DNA of 64,000 nt from an uncultured Lachnospiraceae bacterium (GTDB lineage: Bacteria > Bacillota > Clostridia > Lachnospirales > Lachnospiraceae), in assembly GCA_910577015.1 (NCBI GenBank), contig CAJTKU010000006.1, positions 1-64,000 of the forward strand. The letters run 5' to 3'. The position numbers and the translations under genes are program-made. The stretch's first letter is position 1. Every line of letters starts with the position of its first letter. The notes beneath the pieces are model-generated. The model had not been told where the DNA came from. It saw only the letters and a list, made by a program, of their open reading frames with translations, and did no database searches. This document shows positions 33,074 to 41,445 of this stretch, one piece after another.

Positions 33074-34414
33074 AAATTTTGTGTAAACTAGATATGCAGT
33101 ATATATCCTCTTGGATTGATGTTAAAATAAATACAAACCAGGAGGATATTTTTATGGCACGACAAAGAAAACTTTCACCGGAACGCAAAGCACTCATCAA
33201 CAGTTTACTGGAACACTACCAGCCCACGGATGCTAACGATGTCCAAGAAATGCTCAAGGACTTACTTGGGGATACCCTTCAGGGCATGCTGAAAGCTGAA
33301 ATGGATCAGAAATTAGGCTATTCTAAGTATGACTATCAAAACAAGTTAACAGATGACAGCCGAAATGGCTACAGTAAGAAGACTGTGACCTCGTCCCTTG
33401 GCGATATTGACCTTGATATTCCAAGAGACCGTAAAGGAGAGTTTGCGCCACAAATCGTAAAAAAGAACCAGACCGATATTTCAAATATCGAGGACCAGAT
33501 TTTGTCCATGTATGCCAAAGGCATGACTACCCGTGATATTTCTGCCCATCTGAAAAATGTTTATGGTGTGGATGCTTCCGCTGAAATGATATCCCACATG
33601 ACAGACCGTATTCTTCCTGTTGCAAAGGAATGGCAGAGTCGCCCGCTGGAGAAGAAGTATGCCGTGGTTTTCATGGATGCCGTACATTTCCATGTAAGAC
33701 AGGATAACCAGACCGTTAAAAAAGCGGTCTATGTTGCCATCGGCATTAAACTAAACGGACGCAAGGAAGTACTTGGCATGTGGATTGGAGGCAATGAAAG
33801 TGCGAAATACTGGTTAGGTGTTCTAAATGAAATCAAGAACCGTGGTGTCGAAGATATCATGATTGTATCTGTGGATGGCCTGACCGGATTTGTTGATGCA
33901 ATCGGTGCAGTATTCCCTAAAGCGGAAATCCAAAGATGTATCGTTCACCAGGTGCGTTATTCCACCAAGTTTGTAAACTATAAGGATTTGAAACCATTTG
34001 TAAAGGATTTAAAAGAAGTGTATCAAGCAACAACCAAGGAACTGGCTTTAGAGAATCTCAATCAACTGGAGGAAAAATGGGGCAGGAAATATCCTTCTTC
34101 TGTAGCATCATGGCGTAACAACTGGCCGCAGTTGTCTACGTATTTCAAGTATCCGCAGGAGATACGGAAAATCATATATACAACGAATTCCATTGAGAAT
34201 TTCAACCGTCAGCTGCGAAAGGTGACAAAATCCAAGACCATCTTTCCGACAGACGATGCCCTGTTTAAAATCCTTTATCTGGCAATGTGTGACATCACAG
34301 AAAAATGGACGGGAGCCGGTTGGAACTGGGGACAAACCTTAGACCAGCTTTGCATCTATTTTGAGGACAGGATCAGCCCGGCAGACATCGAATAGAGCAG
34401 CAAAACATAGTAAA
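33066..34414 (+). mobile_element. IS256-family insertion sequence
   Basis: The left end carries AAATTTTGTGTAAAC (about 33074-33088). A matching inverted sequence GTTTACACAAAATAATTT occurs at 36354-36371, beyond an inserted IS1182-type element. The transposase gene is intact. The right boundary given is the edge of the IS1182 insertion; whether the distant end belongs to this same copy is unresolved. Confidence 0.7.
33154..34395 (+). CDS. IS256-family (mutator-type) transposase
   Basis: A 413-residue transposase of normal family length. The DDE catalytic residues are visible: Asp in VFMDAVHFHV, Asp in VSVDGLTGF and Glu in TTNSIENFNRQLRK. N-terminal MLKDLLGDTLQGMLKAEMDQKLGY is the usual IS256-type start. 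The ATG at 33154 follows CCAGGAGGATATTTTT. It appears intact and possibly active. It cuts and pastes DNA and usually leaves 8-base target duplications, which I could not confirm. Confidence 0.95.
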   Translation: MARQRKLSPERKALINSLLEHYQPTDANDVQEMLKDLLGDTLQGMLKAEMDQKLGYSKYDYQNKLTDDSRNGYSKKTVTSSLGDIDLDIPRDRKGEFAPQIVKKNQTDISNIEDQILSMYAKGMTTRDISAHLKNVYGVDASAEMISHMTDRILPVAKEWQSRPLEKKYAVVFMDAVHFHVRQDNQTVKKAVYVAIGIKLNGRKEVLGMWIGGNESAKYWLGVLNEIKNRGVEDIMIVSVDGLTGFVDAIGAVFPKAEIQRCIVHQVRYSTKFVNYKDLKPFVKDLKEVYQATTKELALENLNQLEEKWGRKYPSSVASWRNNWPQLSTYFKYPQEIRKIIYTTNSIENFNRQLRKVTKSKTIFPTDDALFKILYLAMCDITEKWTGAGWNWGQTLDQLCIYFEDRISPADIE

Positions 34415-36275
34415 GGGGCTGTTGCAAAAGTAGATGAATAATCTACCGGAGCAACAGCTCCGTTTTTGTATCTAAAAACAGAAAAGCAGGCTCCGAAGAA
34501 CCTGCCACCCGTGGTATAATAAGATATGTCAAGTAAATTAAAATACCATAAAAATTATACCGAATTTGGCGAGCCTTATCAACTGGTTTTGCCATTAAGT
34601 TTGGAAGGTCTGGTTCCTGAAGATGATTCTGTCCGACTGCTGAGCCACGAACTGGAGGGATTAGATTACAGCCTGCTGTATAAGGCTTACTCTGCCAAAG
34701 GCAGAAATCCGGCAGTAGACCCAAAAACCATGTTCAAGATACTGACCTATGCTTATTCACAAAACATCTATTCTTCAAGAAAAATCGAGACCGCCTGCAG
34801 GCGCGACATCAACTTTATGTGGCTGTTAGCCGGACAGAAAGCGCCGGACCACAGCACCATTGCCCGTTTCCGTACAGGATTTCTTTTAGACGCCTGTGAG
34901 AGTCTTTTCTATCAGATGGTAAAAAAGCTGGAAGAAGCGGATGAACTGTCAAAGGAGACCGTGTTCATTGATGGAACAAAGTTAGAAGCCGATGCCAACA
35001 AGTATACCTTTGTGTGGAAAAAGTCTGTTGGGAAATGGGAAGAAAAGATATTCCAGAAGATACAGAAAGCAGTACAGCTTCTGAATCATGAATACATACA
35101 GGATTTTTCAGTAGGCGAAGAAACAAGGACGCAGGAACTGCAGAAGATATGCCAGTTTCTGGAGGAACGGTGCCAGACAGAGGGGACAGTCTTTGTCCGA
35201 GGACGTGGAAAAAGGAAGAGCAGGAACCAGAGGTATCTGGAACTGTTCCGCAGGTTTCTGGAACGCCAGAGGAACTACGACTGGCATATGGCAAGTTTTC
35301 AGGGCAGGAACAATTATTGTAAGACTGATCCGGATGCCACCTTTATGCACATGAAGGATGACCATATGAGGAATGCCCAGTTAAAATCGGGATATAATGT
35401 ACAGATCGCCGTGGACAGTGAATATATCGTAGCAGCTGATATTTTTCAGGACAGAAACGATGTATGGACATTGGTTCCATTCCTGAAAACGATGGAAGAA
35501 AAACTGGGGTTCCGATATCCAAGTGTAACAGCGGATTCAGGCTACGAAAGCGAAGAAGGTTACAGCTTTTTAAGGGAAAACCGCCAGAAACCTTATATCA
35601 AACCCCAGACTTATGAGAAATGGAAAAAGCGCAGCTTTAAAAAAGATATCAGCAGACGTGAAAACATGGAATATGATGAAAAAACTGACATCTATACTTG
35701 CCATGCCGGGAAATCATTGTCCCCTCTTTTTATCAAAAAGCAGAAAAGTAAGAGCGGCTATGAATCGGAAGTAACTGTTTATGAATGTGAAGATTGTACG
35801 GGCTGTCCATATAAAGAAAAATGTACCAAATCAAAAGGCAGTAAACGGCTATATATTTCCAAAAGTTTTCTGGAGAAGCGGCAGGAATCCTACGAAAATA
35901 TCCTGAGTGAAACGGGAATCAAATATCGGATGAATCGTTCTATTCAAGTAGAAGGAGCTTTTGGCGTTCTGAAAAATGACTATGAATTCCAAAGATTTCT
36001 GCTCCGGGGAAAAACAAAGGTAAAACTAGAAATCCTTTTGCTGTGCATGGGCTATAACATCAATAAACTACATGGAAAGATACAAAAAGACCGTACAGGG
36101 AGTTATTTCTTTCCAGTCAAAGAGACCGCATAAATCATAGAAAAACAGAAGCATTATTAAAGTACGCCAAAAATCAGGGAAATCTCCCAAACACCAAAAG
36201 ATACTTTCCGGATTTACTGCACATAGAACGAGGGTGCCGCTCAATCATCTAATTTGATAATTTTGCGACACCCCC
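34415..36275 (+). mobile_element. IS1182-family insertion sequence
   Basis: The left end reads GGGGCTGTTGCAAAA (34415-34429). The right end, read inward, is GGGGGTGTCGCAAAA (ending at 36275), matching at 13 of 15 positions. The element is about 1.86 kb with one transposase. CGGAGC/GCTCCG plus TTTTT at about 34452-34472 forms a terminator just inside the left end, a common shield against outside transcription. It interrupts the DNA behind the IS256 transposase. Confidence 0.85.
34526..36133 (+). CDS. IS1182-family transposase
   Basis: A 535-residue transposase of full length. The N-terminal domain has LEGLVPEDDSVR and GRNPAVDPKTMFKILTYAY followed by CRRDINFMWLLAG and APDHSTIARFR, typical of IS1182/IS1182-like DDE enzymes. 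Catalytic-type residues lie in FIDGTKLEADANKYTF, DSGYESEEGY and the C-terminal VEGAFGVLKNDYEFQRFLLRG. A Cys-rich insert (CEDCTGCPYKEKC) is also family-typical. A TATAAT box lies about 13 bases before the start. Confidence 0.95.
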   Translation: MSSKLKYHKNYTEFGEPYQLVLPLSLEGLVPEDDSVRLLSHELEGLDYSLLYKAYSAKGRNPAVDPKTMFKILTYAYSQNIYSSRKIETACRRDINFMWLLAGQKAPDHSTIARFRTGFLLDACESLFYQMVKKLEEADELSKETVFIDGTKLEADANKYTFVWKKSVGKWEEKIFQKIQKAVQLLNHEYIQDFSVGEETRTQELQKICQFLEERCQTEGTVFVRGRGKRKSRNQRYLELFRRFLERQRNYDWHMASFQGRNNYCKTDPDATFMHMKDDHMRNAQLKSGYNVQIAVDSEYIVAADIFQDRNDVWTLVPFLKTMEEKLGFRYPSVTADSGYESEEGYSFLRENRQKPYIKPQTYEKWKKRSFKKDISRRENMEYDEKTDIYTCHAGKSLSPLFIKKQKSKSGYESEVTVYECEDCTGCPYKEKCTKSKGSKRLYISKSFLEKRQESYENILSETGIKYRMNRSIQVEGAFGVLKNDYEFQRFLLRGKTKVKLEILLLCMGYNINKLHGKIQKDRTGSYFFPVKETA

Positions 36276-36298
36276 TTATTGTGTAAAAATCACAGTAT

Positions 36299-36326
36299 CA
36301 GGGGTTCGATTCCCCTATTTCCACTA
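36299..36326 (+). other. 3'-end fragment of a tRNA or tmRNA gene
   Basis: AGGGGTTCGATTCCCCT is a perfect T-arm (5-base stem, TTCGATT loop), followed by ATTTCCA and CTA in the place of acceptor stem, discriminator and CCA. No 5' half with complementary GGAAAT is present upstream, since IS1182 ends 24 bases before. Such 3' ends are the usual integration targets of genomic islands, so this is probably a leftover attachment site. Whether it came from a tRNA or from ssrA cannot be told. Confidence 0.6.
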
Positions 36327-36351
36327 TTCAGATATTTTTTCATGAATCTAA

Positions 36352-36371
36352 GAGGTTTACACAAAATAATT
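36352..36371 (-). repeat. IS256-type right inverted repeat
   Basis: GAGGTTTACACAAAATAATT is the inverse of the IS256 left end at about 33070-33088 (core TTTACACAAAAT). It is either the displaced right end of that element or the remnant of a second copy. Confidence 0.55.
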
Positions 36372-36378
36372 TACACTC

Positions 36379-36861
36379 TTCGATTTTCCCATTAAGAAAA
36401 CCCTGAATGAATTTGATTTTTCCTTTCAGCCCTCTATTGATAAACGCCAGATTAATGAACTGGTGACCATGTGTTTCCTTGAAAACGGGGAAAATGTAGT
36501 CTTCCTTGGGTCGCCGGGTGTGGGCAAAACCCATCTTGTCTCAGCCCTTGGGCTTGTGGCTGCAAAATATCGGTTCTTCACCTACTACATCAACTGCCAT
36601 CAGCTCATCGCAAGGCGGTATGAGAAGGCATCCACAGTCTTTACCTCCAATAAGACCTTTTCCCTATGAAATAAGGTATTTGCCGATGTCACCATTGCCT
36701 CCGCCATTCTGAACCGGATTCTGCATCATTGTACCGTGTTCAACATCAAGGGCGAGTCGTACAGGCTGAAAGAACTCTGCAAAGAGCGCAATAATCTGTA
36801 TGAAAAGCAGTATGAATTAAAGGGGCAGAAGTGGAAGATTGAGAAGTCGTTGGAGCGATAA
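36379..36861 (+). pseudogene. Broken istB (IS21-family helper ATPase)
   Basis: The frame encodes an IstB/DnaC-like ATPase: FDFSFQPSIDKRQINELVTMCFLE, Walker A LGSPGVGKTHL, then INCHQLI joined directly to ARRYEKASTVFTSNKTF. About 40 residues that include Walker B are missing in between. The Trp codon expected after the SNKSFSE-type motif is TGA (36667-36669), after which the frame continues with VFADVTIASAILNRILHHCTVFNIKGESYRLKE to 36861. No istA partner is nearby. The gene is therefore inactive: one in-frame deletion and one nonsense change, with the 5' end cut at the IS256-type end. Confidence 0.85.
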
Positions 36862-37099
36862 GAAATGTGGGACGTGGCGATGGCTGTGCCCTATAATTTT
36901 GTGGTAAATGAGGAATGGAAGTGATATAATTAAATGAAAAAACCAGAATTTGTTTATGATTTTTAAGTTCTCTAATAGAGTTTACATAGATATTAAATAG
37001 CAAAGGAGATGATTGTAAATGAAAAATAGAAGTATCTGCCGTTTAACAAAAAAGCGAAGGGAAAAAATATTGTAACCCTTCATAAAATTAGGAGGAACA

Positions 37100-38008
37100 A
37101 TGATAATTAATAAACTTGATTCTATCGAATTTAGACTTAAAGAATTGCATGATTTTACTTGGTTAAAGAAATATGGTACTGCTTTTTGGGTTGTAGATGA
37201 AACTGGCTCAGGATGTATTTGTATTGGGATGGAGGATGCCGAAAGAAAGTATTTTTGTAAAATTGCAGGAGTAAATACAGTTGAAGCAGAAGTCTCGCCA
37301 GAAGAATCTGTGAAAATCCTAAAAGAAGCTGTTCATCTATATTACGATTTAGCACATCCCAATTTGATTAAAATTATTGAGGAATATGATTATAACCAAT
37401 TTTATGTTGTGGTTTTTGAATGGGCAGATGGAGAATGTTTATTTGACCATTGGAATTTTGAAACATACCAAAAAGATATAAGTATTAAAAGTCCTAAAGA
37501 AAAGTTTAAAGAATTACCAGTTAGTAAAAAGCTGAAAACAATAGAGGTTTTAAATTCTTTTTTGCAAAATGTAAACCAAAAGGGATATGTTGCTGTCGAT
37601 TTTTATGATGGAAGCATTATGTATGATTTTTCAACAGATGTAATTACAATTTGTGATATTGACTTTTTTAAAAAAGCTCCAGTTATCAACGATAAAGGTG
37701 TAGATTGGGTTGGAACAAAGAGACTGAAAGCTCCAGAGGAATATATAAAGGGTTGCGCGATTGATGAGCAGACGAATATTTTTACTTTAGGTGCATTAAT
37801 TTTTGAATTTTTTGGAAGATTTTCTGATGAAGAAATCTATCAAAGATATTGTAACAATCAATTTATTCCTTGCACATTACCTAATTGGCAATTAAGTGAA
37901 GAGAGTTATCGAGTTGCAACCAAGGCGGTAAGCATTAATAAAAGTGAACGTTATTTAACATTTACTGAGTTTTGGAATGAATGGAAAATAGCAAGTTCAG
38001 TTGATTAA
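37100..38008 (+). CDS. Hanks-type protein kinase-like protein
   Basis: A 302-residue protein with a single kinase-like domain. A Lys in KYFCKIAG fits the ATP-anchoring place, and LYYDLAHPNLIKIIEEY is the typical N-lobe stretch (H-P-N-I/L). VVVFEWADGECL is the hinge, VAVDFYDGSIMYDF the catalytic-loop place (Asp kept, the usual Asn replaced by Ser), CDIDFF the DFG place and APEEYIKG the APE motif. It has no transmembrane segment or sensor domain. The altered catalytic loop makes weak activity or a pseudokinase possible. It starts behind TAGGAGGAACA. The DNA is AT-rich like the mobile region on its left, suggesting transfer. Confidence 0.7.
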   Translation: MIINKLDSIEFRLKELHDFTWLKKYGTAFWVVDETGSGCICIGMEDAERKYFCKIAGVNTVEAEVSPEESVKILKEAVHLYYDLAHPNLIKIIEEYDYNQFYVVVFEWADGECLFDHWNFETYQKDISIKSPKEKFKELPVSKKLKTIEVLNSFLQNVNQKGYVAVDFYDGSIMYDFSTDVITICDIDFFKKAPVINDKGVDWVGTKRLKAPEEYIKGCAIDEQTNIFTLGALIFEFFGRFSDEEIYQRYCNNQFIPCTLPNWQLSEESYRVATKAVSINKSERYLTFTEFWNEWKIASSVD

Positions 38009-38360
38009 AGTGGTGAAGAACATATATGCGTAAAGCATAAAAGTTGAGTTTTGGTAAAAACACTCGCTGCTACATATTCCCTATCTGAAAAGAATATACA
38101 AAGAATCATATGAACAACTTTCGAAACGGATGACTTTGTTCAATGAGTTTGGATTCAAGGGTGGTTTTAAATTTTTTACGGAGAATTGATTGTGAGTTTG
38201 CTTTGAAATATGGAAATGTTATAGTTTTTTAAAAGAAATAAAGCTGAATTTAGTTAAAATGTTAAGCCGGGTAGTTTCTATTCGGCTTATTTTTATTTGA
38301 ATGAAGGAATCAAGGAAAAATGGAGTGGAACATTTAAGGCTGAATAGGGAGGAAAATGTA
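38009..38360 (+). other. Non-coding stretch with gene debris and a hairpin
   Basis: Between 38060 and 38190 a short readable fragment (PYLKRIYKESYEQLSKRMTL then FNEFGFKGGFKFF) has no start and ends quickly; it looks like gene debris. A hairpin TAAGCCG/CGGCTTA (38263-38287) followed by TTTTTAT (38290-38296) is a likely terminator. Confidence 0.5.
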
Positions 38361-38453
38361 TTGGAACTTATAAGCAATTATATGAAAGATAATAAATACC
38401 GCCATATGTTGAATGAATTAACCAGAAATACATTTTACAAACAGACCATATAA
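38361..38453 (+). pseudogene. Truncated GNAT acetyltransferase start
   Basis: TTG 38361 follows AGGGAGGAAAATGTA and opens a 30-codon frame, LISNYMKDNKYRHMLNELTR then NTF, which is the usual N-terminus of a GNAT family (N-terminal helix, R..LN.LT..TF). The frame then ends at TAA 38451 instead of continuing. The rest of the gene is absent, so it is a deletion remnant. Confidence 0.5.
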
Positions 38454-38470
38454 AATCGACGAAAATAAGC

Positions 38471-38510
38471 ACCGCAATCCTTTGAGAAATCAAGGGGTTG
38501 CGGTTTCTTA
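38471..38510 (+). terminator. Terminator
   Basis: ACCGCAATCCTTTGA (38471-38485) pairs with TCAAGGGGTTGCGGT (38490-38504, two G-T pairs), followed by TTCTTA. It ends the debris region before the small-gene array. Confidence 0.75.
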
Positions 38511-38630
38511 ATGTCTAAAAATAATAGCGAATAAAAGGAAAAGTTACCTGCCGGAAATTCATTGAAAATGGATTGTGTTTTAAAATAGTGAAAAGGTAAT
38601 ATTGCATTTAATTGCTATGTTCAGCCAGAT

Positions 38631-38840
38631 ATGTTATGCTTAAAACATAACGAAAGACAAGCAGACAATTGGAATGTATTGAAGGAGTATAAACGTAAAT
38701 ATTTTGAATTAATGAGTCAGGATTCCGTCGAGTACCTGTGCAAAATTTTAATATATGCTATGGAACAGAAAGAAATTATCTGGAAAAAATGTTTGCCTGA
38801 CTGCCGTGAGATGAATGTTATAATAATTATAATAAAATAA
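38631..38840 (+). CDS. Doubtful small open frame
   Basis: A 69-codon frame with plausible composition (DNWNVLKEYKRKYFELMSQD) but no clear ribosome site and an Ile-run ending. I see no family. It may be debris of a larger gene. Confidence 0.2.
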   Translation: MLCLKHNERQADNWNVLKEYKRKYFELMSQDSVEYLCKILIYAMEQKEIIWKKCLPDCREMNVIIIIIK

Positions 38841-38881
38841 GAAATGAAGTTTCTCAAAACGAAAGAATAAAGGAGAATATT

Positions 38882-39301
38882 ATGAAGAAAAAGTATACGT
38901 TGAAAGTATTTCCGGCAGGAGCAGGAAAAGAGGTTTATCGGGTAATTGAAATATCAGGCGAACATTCACTGGATGATTTGTGTAAAGCAATTTTGTTGGC
39001 GTTTGACTTTATTGACGAGCATCTGTATGAGTTTTGTATGGATAACAGAATGTATAGCAACTATAGTTATCAGTCGGACCCGGAAGATGGGGAACCTTCA
39101 ACAAGAATAAAGCTTGATAAAATGGGTCTGGAGATAAAACAAAAATTTTCTCTTCATTACGATTTTGGGGATGATTGGATGTTTACCATTATAGTACAGA
39201 AAATAGCGGATACGGCAGAAAAGATTATTCCTAATGTGATTAAGGAAAAAGGCTCTATAGAACAATATCCTGAGTGGGATGAAGAGGAAGATTATGAATA
39301 A
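38882..39301 (+). CDS. Plasmid pRiA4b ORF-3-like protein
   Basis: A 139-residue protein of the pRiA4b ORF-3 family (also seen as a passenger on transposons and plasmids). The family marks are YTLKVFPAGAGKEVYRVIEI, LDDLCKAILLAFDF, HLYEF and FSLHYDFGDDWMFTI (the Y.YDFGD.W motif). The C-terminus is acidic. ATG 38882 follows AAAGGAGAATATT. The biochemical role of the family is not known; its presence fits a mobile or accessory region. Confidence 0.85.
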   Translation: MKKKYTLKVFPAGAGKEVYRVIEISGEHSLDDLCKAILLAFDFIDEHLYEFCMDNRMYSNYSYQSDPEDGEPSTRIKLDKMGLEIKQKFSLHYDFGDDWMFTIIVQKIADTAEKIIPNVIKEKGSIEQYPEWDEEEDYE

Positions 39302-39402
39302 AAGGATTTGAGGTAAAACAAATGCAACGGATTCTTTTACGCACAAGCCGTAAGTGATTCGGTTTTGAGTGTGTAAGCTTGAACGACGCAAGAAAGGTGA
39401 AG

Positions 39403-39774
39403 ATGTATATGCGATTAGGAGAAGTCGGTTTATTAACAAATGATGTTGTCAAATTAGCGGATTTTTATAAAGCTCTGCTTGAAATCAACAATGACAGTAA
39501 TGATGAAGTGCATCAGACAATTATTGCCGAAGAAACAATGTTGACAATTTACAATGACGGTTCCATAAAAAATAACAGCAATCAAAATATGTGCATAGCG
39601 TTTACTGTGGATAACATGGAAAAAGAATATCAAAAAGTTCTGGCATTAGGGGCAGAAATAATTGAAATACCAACCAGACGTCCGTGGGGCGCTGTAAACA
39701 TGAGTTTTTATGACCCTGATGGGAATGTTATATATTTAAGAAGTTTTATGACAGATAACGAAACGACAGATTGA
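39403..39774 (+). CDS. VOC-family (glyoxalase/bleomycin-resistance fold) protein
   Basis: About 123 residues with the beta-alpha-beta-beta-beta VOC layout: MRLGEVGLLTNDVVKLADFY at the start, NMCIAFTVDNMEKEYQKVLALGAEI in the middle and WGAVNMSFYDPDGNVIYLRSF at the end. VOC proteins bind metals and act on or sequester small molecules such as methylglyoxal or bleomycin; the substrate is not predictable here. The start at 39403 follows GAAAGGTGAAG. The next gene begins only after the intergenic repeat. Confidence 0.82.
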   Translation: MYMRLGEVGLLTNDVVKLADFYKALLEINNDSNDEVHQTIIAEETMLTIYNDGSIKNNSNQNMCIAFTVDNMEKEYQKVLALGAEIIEIPTRRPWGAVNMSFYDPDGNVIYLRSFMTDNETTD

Positions 39775-39782
39775 GGAGATAA

Positions 39783-39898
39783 AATATTGAAAATTAAAAT
39801 ATTCAATCACGAGATTTGTGCCTGCGCGCTGCTTGCACAAACTCGAAAGCCGTATGGCTTTGCGCAATAAAAGCAGCGCAGGAATGAGGAAAAATATG
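39783..39898 (+). repeat. Structured intergenic repeat, copy B
   Basis: This copy is nearly identical to the minus-strand element at 20907-21010: TTGAAAATTAAAA palindrome, CGAGATTTGTG, CCTGCGCGCTGCTTGCACAA, then GCGCAATAA and AGCAGCGCAGGAATGAGGA. It carries an extra stem tip, AAAGCC-GTAT-GGCTTT, where copy A has TTAT. It fills the gap between two VOC genes and ends on the second one's start codon. Confidence 0.85.
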
Positions 39899-40291
39899 AT
39901 TATACCGCATTTGCACTTTTGTGGAGATTGTGAAGAAGCCATAACGCTATATGAAAAGGCGTTTCATACAAAAGCCGAAACCATTATACGAAATCAGGCC
40001 GATGCGTCGGATGATTCCCCAAATGATAAAGGAATCGTTCATGCTGTCATGTATATTCATGGACAACAGGTTTTTTTGAATGACCGGTTCGGTAACAAAG
40101 AAAAATCGCTTAATTGTGCGGTTCATTTGGTTGTCATCTTTGAAAATGTTGAAGAACTTCTTTCATGCTTTGAATATTTTAAAGATAAGTGTACAGTCAT
40201 AGACCCTTTTGAGGAATTGCCTTACAGCAGGCTGGCTGGCAATTTCATTGACAAATTTGGCGTGCAATGGGGATTTATGACCGCGAATTAA
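39896..40291 (+). CDS. PhnB-like VOC-family protein
   Basis: A protein of about 131 residues in the PhnB/3-demethylubiquinone-methyltransferase-like branch of VOC proteins. It shows HLHFCGDCEEAITLYEKAF, VHAVMYIHGQQVFLNDR and KFGVQWGFMT at the end. The function is usually unknown. The start is ATG 39896 or the in-frame ATG 39884; both lie in the end of the intergenic repeat, which supplies AGGAATGAGGAAAA as ribosome site and, if the longer form is used, the first four residues MRKN. Confidence 0.82.
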   Translation: MIIPHLHFCGDCEEAITLYEKAFHTKAETIIRNQADASDDSPNDKGIVHAVMYIHGQQVFLNDRFGNKEKSLNCAVHLVVIFENVEELLSCFEYFKDKCTVIDPFEELPYSRLAGNFIDKFGVQWGFMTAN

Positions 40292-40344
40292 GGTGAGTTT
40301 TGGATGGAAGTGCAGAGTCATAATCGCGAAGGAGAAACAGGAAC

Positions 40345-41445
40345 ATGGAAACTTGTGTGCAGCGTTCCATTAAGCATTGTCTTGATATGATTGCCCCTTT
40401 TGAAATGCAAAATCAACAAAAAGAAGATGGACAAGTGCAATTTTATAATTTTATGGTTTCGCTTTATCAGGAAATGTATAAGGAACCGGAGAAGTTCATG
40501 GTGTTCTCGAAGCCTTATGAGGAATACGCGGCAAAGCGGAAAACACAAAAAATGCCAAACAAGGCGCATATAAATGATTCCAAAGAAAGTACACTCAGAA
40601 ATACTTTTCAACAAGCCATACAGTTTTATGCATTGTACTTTTATAAAATAGGTTTGAAGAGTAAAGCCATTGACGGGCAGTCAGGCACACTGATTATCCT
40701 GAAAGAAGATTATGATGATGTTTTAAACCAGATGAACCGCATTCATGAATCAAAATATAATGCTGAGAGATATGAAGTATTAACAAAACACGGTATTCAG
40801 ATATATGAAAAAGGTAATTCTGTTTATATTTCTCATACAACATATAAACGGGCAATGGAGGGGATGGTGTATTTATGTAAAGCCCCCGACAGTAAATACA
40901 AGTGGATGAATTTTGTTCGTCTTGATTTTAAGAATGCGTATTCGCCAATTCCGACAGTAAATGACATATGCAAGACATTACCCGTCAGAAGCGCTGAAAC
41001 CGTGAAAAAGTTAGAAGACAATTTGTCAGGAATGAAGGTCAAAGCCAAGATAAAACCGCTGAGGGGCATTGTTTCAGATTTCAAGTGGAAAGTTGAATAT
41101 GCTTACAAGGGAAAAAACATATGCGGCTTCTACGCGGACAATGCATATTTCATGCTGTGCATTTATTTCAATCATTTTCAGAATATTAATGAGTTTGCAA
41201 AAAGATTATATGAGGAAGACCGCGATTTATTCCTATGGTTTAAAAATCAGTTTCCTGAAAGATTATGCAAGTGCCCCAATAATCGAAGGGTTTTCTTTGG
41301 TGATGAGCCCCGCCGTATCTGCGGATTGTCAAATCGGGCGGAAATAGTGAATCCCGACGAAAATGATATTGACAGGGCTTTGTGTGTATTAAGAAAGTAT
41401 CGTATGGAGATTCCACAGAGCGGAATCGAGGAGGTATTATGTTGA
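40345..41445 (+). CDS. Conserved-looking protein of unknown function
   Basis: A 366-residue soluble protein. I recognise no domain in residues 1-170. Residues 200-330 contain VRSAETVKKLEDNLSGM, GIVSDFKWKVEYAYKGKNICGFY and a Cys-rich part CKCPNNRRVFFGDEPRRICG that could bind a metal. The gene overlaps the next (effector-binding-domain protein) by 7 bases, so their translation is coupled. The start follows GAAGGAGAAACAGGAAC. Confidence 0.65.
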   Translation: METCVQRSIKHCLDMIAPFEMQNQQKEDGQVQFYNFMVSLYQEMYKEPEKFMVFSKPYEEYAAKRKTQKMPNKAHINDSKESTLRNTFQQAIQFYALYFYKIGLKSKAIDGQSGTLIILKEDYDDVLNQMNRIHESKYNAERYEVLTKHGIQIYEKGNSVYISHTTYKRAMEGMVYLCKAPDSKYKWMNFVRLDFKNAYSPIPTVNDICKTLPVRSAETVKKLEDNLSGMKVKAKIKPLRGIVSDFKWKVEYAYKGKNICGFYADNAYFMLCIYFNHFQNINEFAKRLYEEDRDLFLWFKNQFPERLCKCPNNRRVFFGDEPRRICGLSNRAEIVNPDENDIDRALCVLRKYRMEIPQSGIEEVLC

